NCBI GenBank assembly: GCA_017882055.1
Contig: JADGQE010000058.1
Location: 1-12,826 of the forward strand
Length of the DNA stretch: 12,826 bases
Source of the DNA: Thermoflexales bacterium
GTDB lineage: Bacteria; Chloroflexota; Anaerolineae; Fen-1058
Direction: 5' to 3'
Under the pieces are notes generated by a model. The model saw only the letters and a list, made by a program, of their open reading frames with translations, made no database searches and had not been told where the DNA came from. Position numbers and translations under genes: made by a program. Below, piece by piece: positions 6,578 through 12,826 of the stretch (positions are counted from its first letter, which is position 1; each line of letters begins with the position of its first letter).

Positions 6578-6862
6578 TCAGGCAACAACCCTTTTGCTTT
6601 TGTTGACACTCTTCGAAGCGGATAACTCTTCGCGCACAACACGCCGCAGGATGTCTTCCAACGGTTGTTGACGGCGTTGAACGCAGTCTCGCAAGGCGTG
6701 GTTGATCAGCGTTTGATAGTTACCGCCGCCCGCGGCATGCACTTCGCCCCGGAACCAGTCTAATACATCCTCGTCGATCCGAATCGTAATCCGCGTCTTG
6801 CCTCGCGGCATCGGATCAATTGCTCCGCGCTTACCCTGGCTGAAATCGTATTTGTCTTTCAT
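6578..6862 (-). CDS. BrnA-like ribbon-helix-helix protein (antitoxin-type, no partner toxin)
   Basis: Small DNA-binding protein of 94 aa. The arrangement is that of the BrnA antitoxin/CopG superfamily. A charged N-terminus (MKDKYDFSQGKRGAID) is followed by beta strand TRITIRI (23-29), helix EDVLDWFRGEVHAAG (31-45), the turn GGGNYQT, and helix LINHALRDCVQRR (52-64). A charged tail with REEL and a Lys-rich end follows. ATG 6862 is chosen because GAAGG lies just upstream (about 6 bases); an in-frame start at 6895 would overlap the esterase gene end. It begins 23 bases after the acetyl esterase stop, so the two are probably co-transcribed. BrnA is normally paired with an upstream BrnT RNase-type toxin, and none is present here. 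It may be an orphan antitoxin, a plain transcription regulator, or a relic. Confidence 0.8.
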   Translation of the reverse strand: MKDKYDFSQGKRGAIDPMPRGKTRITIRIDEDVLDWFRGEVHAAGGGNYQTLINHALRDCVQRRQQPLEDILRRVVREELSASKSVNKSKRVVA

Positions 6863-6885
6863 AGTTGACCTTCGTATTGCTTCTT

Positions 6886-7854
6886 CTATTGCCACAACGC
6901 GGCCAGGAACTTGAGTTTCTCGACGTTCTGAAAAGTCTCGCCGCCTTCGTGCTGGTTATAGGGCCAGACTTTGATCTGCCTGGGGCCGGCGTAGTAATTG
7001 TAGGCGGCAAAGACGGTGGAAGGTGGGCAAACATCGTCCATCAAACCCACCGAGAATAAGGTCGAGCTGTTAGCCCGCGCGGCAAAGTTCACGCCATCGA
7101 AATACGACAGCGTCTGGAAGACCGTGTCGATCTTGTCGCGATGTGTCTTGCAGTAGCGCGTAAGCTCTTGATACGGATGCGAATCGACGAGCTCGGTCGC
7201 GTGGCGATAATGGCACAGGAACGGCACGTCCGGCATTGACGCGGCGAGATCAGGCACCAACCCGGCGGCGGCCAACGTGATGCCGCCACCCTGACTACCG
7301 CCCGTCACCGCAATGCGCCTGGTATCAACCGCCGGATTCGATCGCGCCGCTTCAACCGCACGCACCGCATCGGTGAAGACGCGCCGGTAGTAATAGGTCC
7401 TGGGATCGAGAATGCCGCGTGTCATGAAGCCCGGATACTGCGGATTCGCGCCGTCGAGTTCGGGATCGGGCGTATCGCCTGTGCGCCACGAACTGCCTTG
7501 CCCGCGCATATCCATCACAAAGTGCGCGTAACCGGCGTTGGCCCACAATAGCCAATCGAGCGGATGGCCGCGCCCACCGCCATAGCCGATGTATTCGACG
7601 ACGCACGGCAGCGGCTTCGATCGATCGCGCGGCAGCAGGAACCAACCTTTGATCGGTTGCCCGCCGTAACCGCTATAAGTCACATCAAAAACATCGAGCA
7701 AGCGCAAGCCGGTCTCGATCGGTTTGAAGACGGCCTTCAACGGAAATTGCCGCGCTTCGGCCAGCGTCTGTGACCAAAAGGCATCGAAGTCCGCCGGTTC
7801 ATTCCGCGGCGGCCGATAGGCCTGAAGCTGCTCAAGGGGCATATCAATGAACAT
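6886..7854 (-). CDS. CE7 acetyl esterase (acetyl xylan esterase / cephalosporin-C deacetylase family)
   Basis: Alpha/beta-hydrolase of 322 aa, the standard CE7 length, that removes O-acetyl groups from small sugars and oligosaccharides. CE7 hallmarks are the RGQ motif (117-119) after MDM, the nucleophile elbow GGSQGG with S187, the acid D273 (or D274) in GLMDDVCPP, and H302 in NQHEGG. These positions match the recalled triad of the Thermotoga CE7 enzyme to within one residue. No signal peptide is present, so it acts in the cytoplasm on imported acetylated oligosaccharides. ATG 7854 has AGGAG 7 bases upstream. It lies 57 bases after the beta-mannosidase, same strand, consistent with deacetylating acetyl-mannosides before their cleavage. 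The exact substrate is inferred from context. Confidence 0.9.
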   Translation of the reverse strand: MFIDMPLEQLQAYRPPRNEPADFDAFWSQTLAEARQFPLKAVFKPIETGLRLLDVFDVTYSGYGGQPIKGWFLLPRDRSKPLPCVVEYIGYGGGRGHPLDWLLWANAGYAHFVMDMRGQGSSWRTGDTPDPELDGANPQYPGFMTRGILDPRTYYYRRVFTDAVRAVEAARSNPAVDTRRIAVTGGSQGGGITLAAAGLVPDLAASMPDVPFLCHYRHATELVDSHPYQELTRYCKTHRDKIDTVFQTLSYFDGVNFAARANSSTLFSVGLMDDVCPPSTVFAAYNYYAGPRQIKVWPYNQHEGGETFQNVEKLKFLAALWQ

Positions 7855-7911
7855 GTCGGTTCTCCTATCCGAATGTGTTTGGAATTGTTCCCCGCCCGCG
7901 CGGTTGGCCGG

Positions 7912-10377
7912 TCAATGCGAATCCGCCAACGAACGTATTCGCAGCGCTTGTCGAGATTGATCGAGTGTCCAGCCTTCCGGCAGCGAGCAAGTGACTGCCA
8001 GGCTGGCATGGGCCGGCAGATCAAAATAATTGTCGCTAAAGACAACGTCCGTATCTTTGAACGAGAGTTCGACGAAACGGGCCAGCGTGTGCGCGCGCAG
8101 CAGAATCGATAACTTTGTCCCGGCGGTCTGGAGTTGCACTTCGACCTGGGCCTCTTCCAACCGCAAGTGCTTGTCCGGCACCAGGGGCGTAACGGTCAAC
8201 GCCATGCGCTGATCGTTACGCCACAGTTCACATACCAGTATCAGCTCACGACGATTTTCGTCTGTAACCCGATCTGCAAAGTCCAACTGGCTGACAGGCG
8301 TCGTCGCCAGTGGCGCAGCGTGTATCGCTGCCTGTCCGTCCATCCGAGTCTCGCCGCGCACGGTCTCCAATGACCAGCGGACTTCACCCTGCCAGGTATC
8401 AGGCGTATCGTTCGTGACGAAGACGTTCATGCGATCGCCATTGTCTTCGATGGATAACAACACCGGTGCATAGAATCGGCGCGAAGCATACTGCAGCGCT
8501 TTCCAGCGGCCAGCGTAATCGATGCTCGACCACGAGGCGACGGGCCAGCAGTCGTTCAATTGCCAGTACAGCGCGCCGCTGCATCGATCGCGATGGCGCC
8601 GCCAGTGCTCCACACCGATCCGCATCGCTTCGGCTTGCAGCACTTGAGTGAGATACACCAGTGACGGGAAATCTTTCGCTAACTGGAAATGCTGAGTGAG
8701 GTAGGTAATAATCTTGCCGTTGCCATTTGTATGCCGCTGATGGTGTTCCATGAGATAGGAGGTCATGTTCCATTCAGACGGCTCCGCGTAAGTGGCAATC
8801 GTCGCTAAGGCCGGCAGCGACTGGAAACCGAACTCGCTGACAAAACGTGAAACACGCTCGCGGTAATAGCTAAAGGGTTTCAGGCCGTGCCACACTTCCC
8901 ACACATGCGTATCGCCCACCGCGTCACTTTCCGTTGCTTCGTGTGGCATGTTTGACGACGGCGAACTCGGCCAGTAGTTGCTATCCGGATCGTTGGCTTT
9001 GACCCATTGGGGTAGTATGTGATAGAAAAATCGGCGATCGGCCGCTTTGAGATCGGCGTTCTCGGGCTTGTTCCAACCCCACTGCGTCCAGCCGCCTTCC
9101 ATCTCGTTATTGCCGCACCACAAGGCCAGACAGGCATGCTGGCGCAAGCGGCGCACCGCTTGTTCGACTTCAACTTTGACTGTGGCAAGAAAAGCCTCTT
9201 CATGCAGCGGATAGCCGGCGCACGCAAACATGAAGTCTTGCCACACCAGAATGCCATAGCGATCGCACAGGTCGTAAAAATATTCATCTTCGTAAAGGCC
9301 GCCGCCCCATACGCGCAGCATATTGTGGTGGGCCTCGGCGGCTGAGCGGATCAGGTGCTCCAGCTGCTCGGGCGCGATGCGAGTGGGAAACGAATCGGCT
9401 GGAATCCAATTCGAGCCTTTGGCGAAGATCGGCACGCCGTTGACGACGAACGTAAACGATCGCCCCCACTCGTCCGGTTGTTGCCGCAGTTCGAGCGTGC
9501 GCAAGCCGATCGCGTAAATGCGTCGATCGAGTTCGGCGTCAGCTTGCAGTAACTTGACTTCGACCTGGTACAACGGTTGCGCGCCAAAATCGTTGGGCCA
9601 CCAGAGTTGCGGCCGATCGATCGGGAGCACGAGCGTCTGATCGACCGGGCCTTCGATCGATTGCGGCCGGCCGTCGGGCGCAGTGATCGTCATCGTCACG
9701 CGCAATGACGACGCGTCCGAAATTCTGGACGTATCCTGTGCCTCGACGGTGGCTAAAGCCGAGACGGATACTTGCCCGCGGGTATGCTGCTGGCGCACAT
9801 GCACATCGGCCAGTCGGGCAACGGAGGCTTCTAAGCGAATATCCTTCCAGATACCGATGGGGGGCAGCATCGGTCCCCAATCCCAGCCGAAGTGACTGGG
9901 CGCTTTGCGCAAGTGTGAGGCGCCGTTGATCTTCAAATCGCCCACGCCGGGCAGCGTTCGAATTTTCTCTTGATCAGTCACATACTTTACGGGCGAATGA
10001 AATGTAATCCGAAGTTCGTTTTCGCCCGCGTGCAGCCATGACTTCACAGCCCAGCGATACTGCCGATACATATTGTCGGTGCTGGCAATGAGCTGCCCAT
10101 TGAGCATGACCTCAGTCAGCGTGTCGAGACCGTCGCATACGAGAAAGACCTGTGACTCGTTCAGTAGATCGGCGTCGACGACGAAGGGCTGCCGATATTC
10201 CCAATCGCTTTCGGCCACCCACTGCACGCGCTTTTCGTTGTCGCCCGCAAACGGATCGGGAATACGACCGGCGGCTAGTAGATCCGTGTGCACGCCACCT
10301 GGAACACGGGCTGGAAGCCACTCGTCGCTGCCTGCCTGCCGAAACTGCCATGCGCCACTCAAGGTTTGTTTGATCAT
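7912..10377 (-). CDS. GH2 beta-mannosidase
   Basis: Retaining exo-beta-mannosidase (821 aa) that releases mannose from the non-reducing end of beta-mannosides. The N-terminal jelly-roll (about 1-185) contains the DNEKRVQWV and DWEYRQPF region. An Ig-like domain (about 190-295) and the TIM barrel (about 300-640) follow. The barrel carries MLRVWGGGLYEDEYFYDLCDR, the acid/base E425 in GNNEMEGGW, and nucleophile E515 in SEFGFQS, which is the beta-mannosidase form of the GH2 motif. About 180 C-terminal residues form beta-rich domains. No signal peptide is present, so it is cytoplasmic. ATG 10377 is chosen because GGAGAG lies 10 bases upstream; an in-frame GTG at 10395 overlaps that site. It lies 131 bases after the LacI-type regulator and 57 bases before the CE7 gene, likely one operon. 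Activity on N-glycan core Man-GlcNAc is an alternative to plant mannan. Confidence 0.93.
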   Translation of the reverse strand: MIKQTLSGAWQFRQAGSDEWLPARVPGGVHTDLLAAGRIPDPFAGDNEKRVQWVAESDWEYRQPFVVDADLLNESQVFLVCDGLDTLTEVMLNGQLIASTDNMYRQYRWAVKSWLHAGENELRITFHSPVKYVTDQEKIRTLPGVGDLKINGASHLRKAPSHFGWDWGPMLPPIGIWKDIRLEASVARLADVHVRQQHTRGQVSVSALATVEAQDTSRISDASSLRVTMTITAPDGRPQSIEGPVDQTLVLPIDRPQLWWPNDFGAQPLYQVEVKLLQADAELDRRIYAIGLRTLELRQQPDEWGRSFTFVVNGVPIFAKGSNWIPADSFPTRIAPEQLEHLIRSAAEAHHNMLRVWGGGLYEDEYFYDLCDRYGILVWQDFMFACAGYPLHEEAFLATVKVEVEQAVRRLRQHACLALWCGNNEMEGGWTQWGWNKPENADLKAADRRFFYHILPQWVKANDPDSNYWPSSPSSNMPHEATESDAVGDTHVWEVWHGLKPFSYYRERVSRFVSEFGFQSLPALATIATYAEPSEWNMTSYLMEHHQRHTNGNGKIITYLTQHFQLAKDFPSLVYLTQVLQAEAMRIGVEHWRRHRDRCSGALYWQLNDCWPVASWSSIDYAGRWKALQYASRRFYAPVLLSIEDNGDRMNVFVTNDTPDTWQGEVRWSLETVRGETRMDGQAAIHAAPLATTPVSQLDFADRVTDENRRELILVCELWRNDQRMALTVTPLVPDKHLRLEEAQVEVQLQTAGTKLSILLRAHTLARFVELSFKDTDVVFSDNYFDLPAHASLAVTCSLPEGWTLDQSRQALRIRSLADSH

Positions 10378-10408
10378 AAATGTGATACTCTCCACTGCCT
10401 GTCTGATA

Positions 10409-10435
10409 GCTCGCGTTCAGGCGTTGAACGCGAGC
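10409..10435 (-). promoter_or_regulatory. Perfect 11-bp inverted repeat between the repressor and beta-mannosidase genes
   Basis: GCTCGCGTTCA (10409-10419) and TGAACGCGAGC (10425-10435) are exact reverse complements with a 5-base centre. The repeat lies 32 bases upstream of the beta-mannosidase ATG on the transcribed side. No T-run follows in either direction, so it is not a classic terminator. The wide centre is unlike the CG-centred operators usual for LacI-family proteins. A transcript hairpin, attenuator or operator role are all possible. Confidence 0.6.
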
Positions 10436-10508
10436 GGGGTAACTTGTCGCTCTCAAGCGTTGGGTTTGGACTCCCGCCAATACGCCACATGGTGGCCCGG
10501 CTCAATTT

Positions 10509-11552
10509 TCACGACTCCGGCTTAGGCCAACGGTCCGCTGTTCGGGTCGAGCCACGGACGACCAGATGGGTGGTTGGCAGCAGGGGATAAGCGGATGCAT
10601 CAGGATCATCCAGAAGCATGATCAATTTCTCGGCCGCCATGCGGCCCAGGTCAAACACCACCTGTTGAACCGTCGTGAGCTGTGGCTCCATTCGCACGGC
10701 GGCGGGGATATCGTCATAGCCGGCCACGGATACATCATCAGGCACGCTGCGTCCGGCCTGTTTCAGCGCCTTGATCGCGCCAATCGCCATCAGGTCACTG
10801 GCCGCAAAGACCGCCGTTGGTTCCAGGCGCATGAGCCGCTTCATCGTATAAAAGCCGCTCTCTTCCGTAAAATCACCTTCGGTGATCAAGGTATCGTCAA
10901 TGGCAATCTCGGCTTGAGCCAGTGCCTGCCGATAACCTTCCAGGCGATCTTGTCCGGGCACGGTGTTGAGCGATCCGGTGATGGTCGCGATGCGCCGGTG
11001 TCCCAGACTGATCAAATACTCGGTCATGCGCCTGGCGCCTGTCACGTTATCCACATCGACCCAGGGAATGTCGGGATAAGTGGGATTGCGGCCGACGAGC
11101 ACACATGGATGGTGACTGGCTTGCAGGCACGGGATAATGGGATCATCCAGCACCGCGGAAGCGACCAGGATGCCATCCAGCTGACCACTGTGCAACATGC
11201 GGCGATAGAGCGAATCGCGATCGGCATGGGTCGCCATCAGCGTCAGCATCAAGTAGTAGCCGCGCCGATGGCAGACTTCGGAAATGCCTTGCGCGAGTTG
11301 TGGAAAGAACGGATCGGTGAACAGGCGAGGGACCGGTTGCGGGATGATCAAACCGATCGTATTGGTGCGCCGGGCCACCAGCGTACGGACCGCCTGATGG
11401 GGTTGGTAGTCGGTGCGATGGATCACCTTTAAGACCTGTTTCCGGGCGCGCAAACTGACGTACGGGCTGCTATTGATCACACGCGAAGCGGTGGAACGGG
11501 AAACTCTGGCAAGGTTGGCGATTTGCTCAAGGGTCTCACAGTTCTCTATCAT
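10509..11552 (-). CDS. LacI-family transcription regulator
   Basis: Sugar-responsive DNA-binding regulator of 347 aa. The N-terminal helix-turn-helix spans 7-26 (TLEQIANLARVSRSTASRVI), with the family's SPYVSLRARKQV continuation and hinge YQPHQAVRTLVARRT (49-63). The periplasmic-binding-protein-like effector domain covers about 64-335. It shows DGILVAS (126-132), VDVDNVTGA (165-173), HRRIATITG (185-193) and SVAGYDDIP (275-283). The start ATG has GGGAG 9 bases upstream. It lies between the GH130 and GH2 genes on the same strand and is the obvious local regulator of the mannoside genes. The inducer is presumably mannose, a mannoside or a phosphorylated product (inference). No clear CG-centred LacI operator was found in the adjacent gaps. 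Most members repress, but activation is possible. Confidence 0.93.
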   Translation of the reverse strand: MIENCETLEQIANLARVSRSTASRVINSSPYVSLRARKQVLKVIHRTDYQPHQAVRTLVARRTNTIGLIIPQPVPRLFTDPFFPQLAQGISEVCHRRGYYLMLTLMATHADRDSLYRRMLHSGQLDGILVASAVLDDPIIPCLQASHHPCVLVGRNPTYPDIPWVDVDNVTGARRMTEYLISLGHRRIATITGSLNTVPGQDRLEGYRQALAQAEIAIDDTLITEGDFTEESGFYTMKRLMRLEPTAVFAASDLMAIGAIKALKQAGRSVPDDVSVAGYDDIPAAVRMEPQLTTVQQVVFDLGRMAAEKLIMLLDDPDASAYPLLPTTHLVVRGSTRTADRWPKPES

Positions 11553-11707
11553 TCGTGAACGCTCCCAATATATTCTTTAGGGATCACTGACCATTGTCGT
11601 GTAACTTCTCGGCCAGCTGTTGCCCATTTGGGTCAGGGGGCCGATTCCGCGCGGTGCATTTCACTTCCGATATGGCAGGCGAATCTCTCCACCTTAATCG
11701 CTCAACT
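11553..11707. other. Spacer between the GH130 and lacI-type genes
   Basis: This 155-base gap has no gene. Read on the - strand it ends with TATATT and GGGAG just before the regulator ATG, a weak -10-like and ribosome site with no matching -35. Only short dyads are present (CCCA TT TGGG at 11623-11632). No clear terminator follows the GH130 gene. Confidence 0.4.
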
Positions 11708-12700
11708 CTAAGCCAGGTTGTTGTGCTTAATGAAGTCTACGACTTCGTCAACATAGGCGAAGGCTAAACCCGTCACGGTATCAGCACCGCCGTAGTAGAT
11801 GGCCACTCGGCCTGTCGGCGCATCGACTAGCGCCGCGCACGGAAAGGCCACATTCGGCACATCGCCCACACATTCGTAAAGGGTCTGCGGCGAAAGCAAA
11901 TAAGAGGCGGTGCGATACATCACCTTCCACGGCTTCTCCAGATCGAGCAACGCTGCACCAAAGCTATACACATAGCCATTGCAGGAGGTCAGCACACCGT
12001 GATAGAACAACAGCCAGCCTTCCTGCGTCTCGATCGGCGTTGGACCCGCACCGGTTTTGGTCGCCTGCCAGCCACCCGCCGGACCCATGACCCAGCGATG
12101 TTTACCCCAGTGGACCAGATCCGGGCTTTCGCTGTAGAAGATATCGCCGAACGGTGTGTGGCCGGTATCGCTCGGACGGCTGAACATCGCGTATTTGCCG
12201 TCAAGCTTACGTGGGAACAACACGCCGTTACGGTTGTAGGGCAAGAAGGCATTCTCAAGTTGATGAAACGTTTCAAAATCGTAGGTGTAGCCCAGTCCGA
12301 TCGTCGGGCCGTGATAGCCGTTGCACCACGACACGTAGTAGCGATCTTCGAGCCAGCACACGCGTGGATCATAACGATATTCGAAGCGCGTGACGTCGGC
12401 TTCGCCTGCAAACTCGATCGGCCTGGGATCGAGCTGCCAGTGAAGCCCGTCGTCGCTGAAGCCCCGATGGATATTCATTACCCGCCGCTTGTCGTCACAT
12501 CGAAACACGCCTGCAAAGCGATCTTTGAAGGTGACCACGGCACTGTTAAAGATGCTGTTGGAAGTCGGGATCGCATTGCGCGGAATAATCGGGTTATGGC
12601 TGTAACGCCAGACTACATCGCCGCTACCCGCTGGCCGATCCTCCCAGGGGATATTGATTAAAGCCTGTCCCACGACCAGGGTCGATACATTATCTGTCAT
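11708..12700 (-). CDS. GH130 beta-1,4-mannoside phosphorylase (GH130_2-like)
   Basis: Inverting phosphorylase of 330 aa that splits a non-reducing beta-1,4-mannosyl bond with phosphate to give mannose 1-phosphate. The five-bladed beta-propeller family features are clear: NPIIPRNAIPTSNSIFN (36-52), VFRCDDKRR (65-73), YDPRVCWLEDRYYVSWCNGYHG (110-131), RPSDTGHTPFGDIFYSESPD (175-194), KTGAGP (215-220), FYHGVL (232-237) and YYGGADTVTG (302-311). D111 corresponds to the family's proton-donor aspartate, and R67, K215 and H234 are plausible phosphate-site residues. Length and sequence fit subfamily 2 (mannooligosaccharide or Man-GlcNAc phosphorylases) better than the longer (about 390 aa) mannosylglucose phosphorylases of subfamily 1; this is judged from memory. 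ATG 12700 has GGAGA 5 bases upstream, and a TTTAAT -10-like box lies at 12722-12727. First gene of the locus. Confidence 0.92.
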   Translation of the reverse strand: MTDNVSTLVVGQALINIPWEDRPAGSGDVVWRYSHNPIIPRNAIPTSNSIFNSAVVTFKDRFAGVFRCDDKRRVMNIHRGFSDDGLHWQLDPRPIEFAGEADVTRFEYRYDPRVCWLEDRYYVSWCNGYHGPTIGLGYTYDFETFHQLENAFLPYNRNGVLFPRKLDGKYAMFSRPSDTGHTPFGDIFYSESPDLVHWGKHRWVMGPAGGWQATKTGAGPTPIETQEGWLLFYHGVLTSCNGYVYSFGAALLDLEKPWKVMYRTASYLLSPQTLYECVGDVPNVAFPCAALVDAPTGRVAIYYGGADTVTGLAFAYVDEVVDFIKHNNLA

Positions 12701-12754
12701 GATTGTCTCCAGAATAAAATGATTAAATGTTACTACTCAGGCCATCGCTTTTCT

Positions 12755-12780
12755 AACCACAAAGACACGAAGGCACGAGG
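12755..12780. repeat. Possible dispersed-repeat fragment (AACCACAAAGACAC type)
   Basis: AACCACAAAGACAC followed by GAAGGCACGAGG lies upstream of the GH130 gene. It has internal quasi-periodicity (AAAGACAC / GAAGGCAC). Similar ACCACAAAGACAC strings are, from memory, widespread intergenic repeats in many environmental genomes. The window ends 46 bases later in TTCTTGGTG, which could begin an inverted partner (GGTG versus CACC-like ends), but this is cut off. Confidence 0.35.
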
Positions 12781-12826
12781 TTTTACAAACTGGGCAAACG
12801 GATCGATCAGCCTCGGATTCTTGGTG

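Noticed and set aside
6186..6671. Forward-strand open frames across the 6284-6577 spacer
   Set aside because: They run antisense into the epimerase and RHH genes, have no ribosome site and no recognisable domain.
6578..6895. Longer start at 6895 for the RHH protein
   Set aside because: It would overlap the end of the esterase gene, and the extra 11 residues do not fit the family. ATG 6862 has a good ribosome site.
7912..10395. GTG start at 10395 for the beta-mannosidase
   Set aside because: The GTG overlaps the GGAGAG ribosome site that serves ATG 10377, and the family's conserved N-terminus begins at that ATG.
10566..11432. Long forward open frame opposite the LacI-type gene
   Set aside because: It is antisense to a complete LacI family protein. 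Its His/Gln/Arg-rich composition is typical of a shadow frame.
1..12826. tRNA, rRNA or known riboswitch
   Set aside because: I saw no cloverleaf with tRNA signatures and no rRNA or riboswitch consensus. The three-way element at 4988-5036 lacks anticodon and T-loop features.

Overview
The window looks like a chromosomal stretch of a GC-moderate (high 50s % GC by impression) free-living bacterium, most likely a member of the Chloroflexota (Anaerolineae-like). That assignment is an inference from gene style: a soluble receiver-GAF-GAF histidine kinase, a DppC-type permease with an aberrant loop, an intracellular mannoside gene set, and GGTCAACT-type short repeats. No rRNA or other marker gene is present to confirm it.

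Left third (1-4945, + strand). It opens with a possible tail of an upstream gene, then a DppC/OppC-type ABC transporter permease. A perfect 12-bp hairpin follows, then a secreted, C-terminally anchored c-type cytochrome with one normal CxxCH and one CxxxxCH motif. Next is a two-component pair: a 686-residue soluble histidine kinase (receiver, two GAF domains, HisKA, HATPase) and a response regulator with an NtrC-like receiver and an OmpR-type winged helix. The gap between them is filled by an 8-bp tandem repeat with upstream inverted copies.

Right two thirds (5033-12700, all - strand). This is a mannoside catabolism locus. In transcription order it holds a GH130 mannoside phosphorylase, a LacI-family repressor, a GH2 beta-mannosidase, a CE7 acetyl esterase, a small BrnA-like ribbon-helix-helix protein and a cellobiose/mannobiose 2-epimerase. 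None of the enzymes shows a signal peptide. The picture is cytoplasmic processing of imported, possibly acetylated, beta-mannosides: CE7 removes acetyl groups, GH130 releases mannose 1-phosphate by phosphorolysis, GH2 hydrolyses terminal beta-mannosyl residues, and the epimerase converts the reducing-end sugar. No transporter or endo-mannanase lies inside the window.

The two blocks converge at about 4946-5036. A 49-nt sequence there can fold into a perfect three-way junction and overlaps the epimerase stop codon. Other gene-poor stretches (4035-4150, 6284-6577, 10378-10508, 11553-11707, 12701-12826) carry inverted repeats or possible dispersed repeats. The palindrome CGATCG is several-fold over-represented across the whole window.
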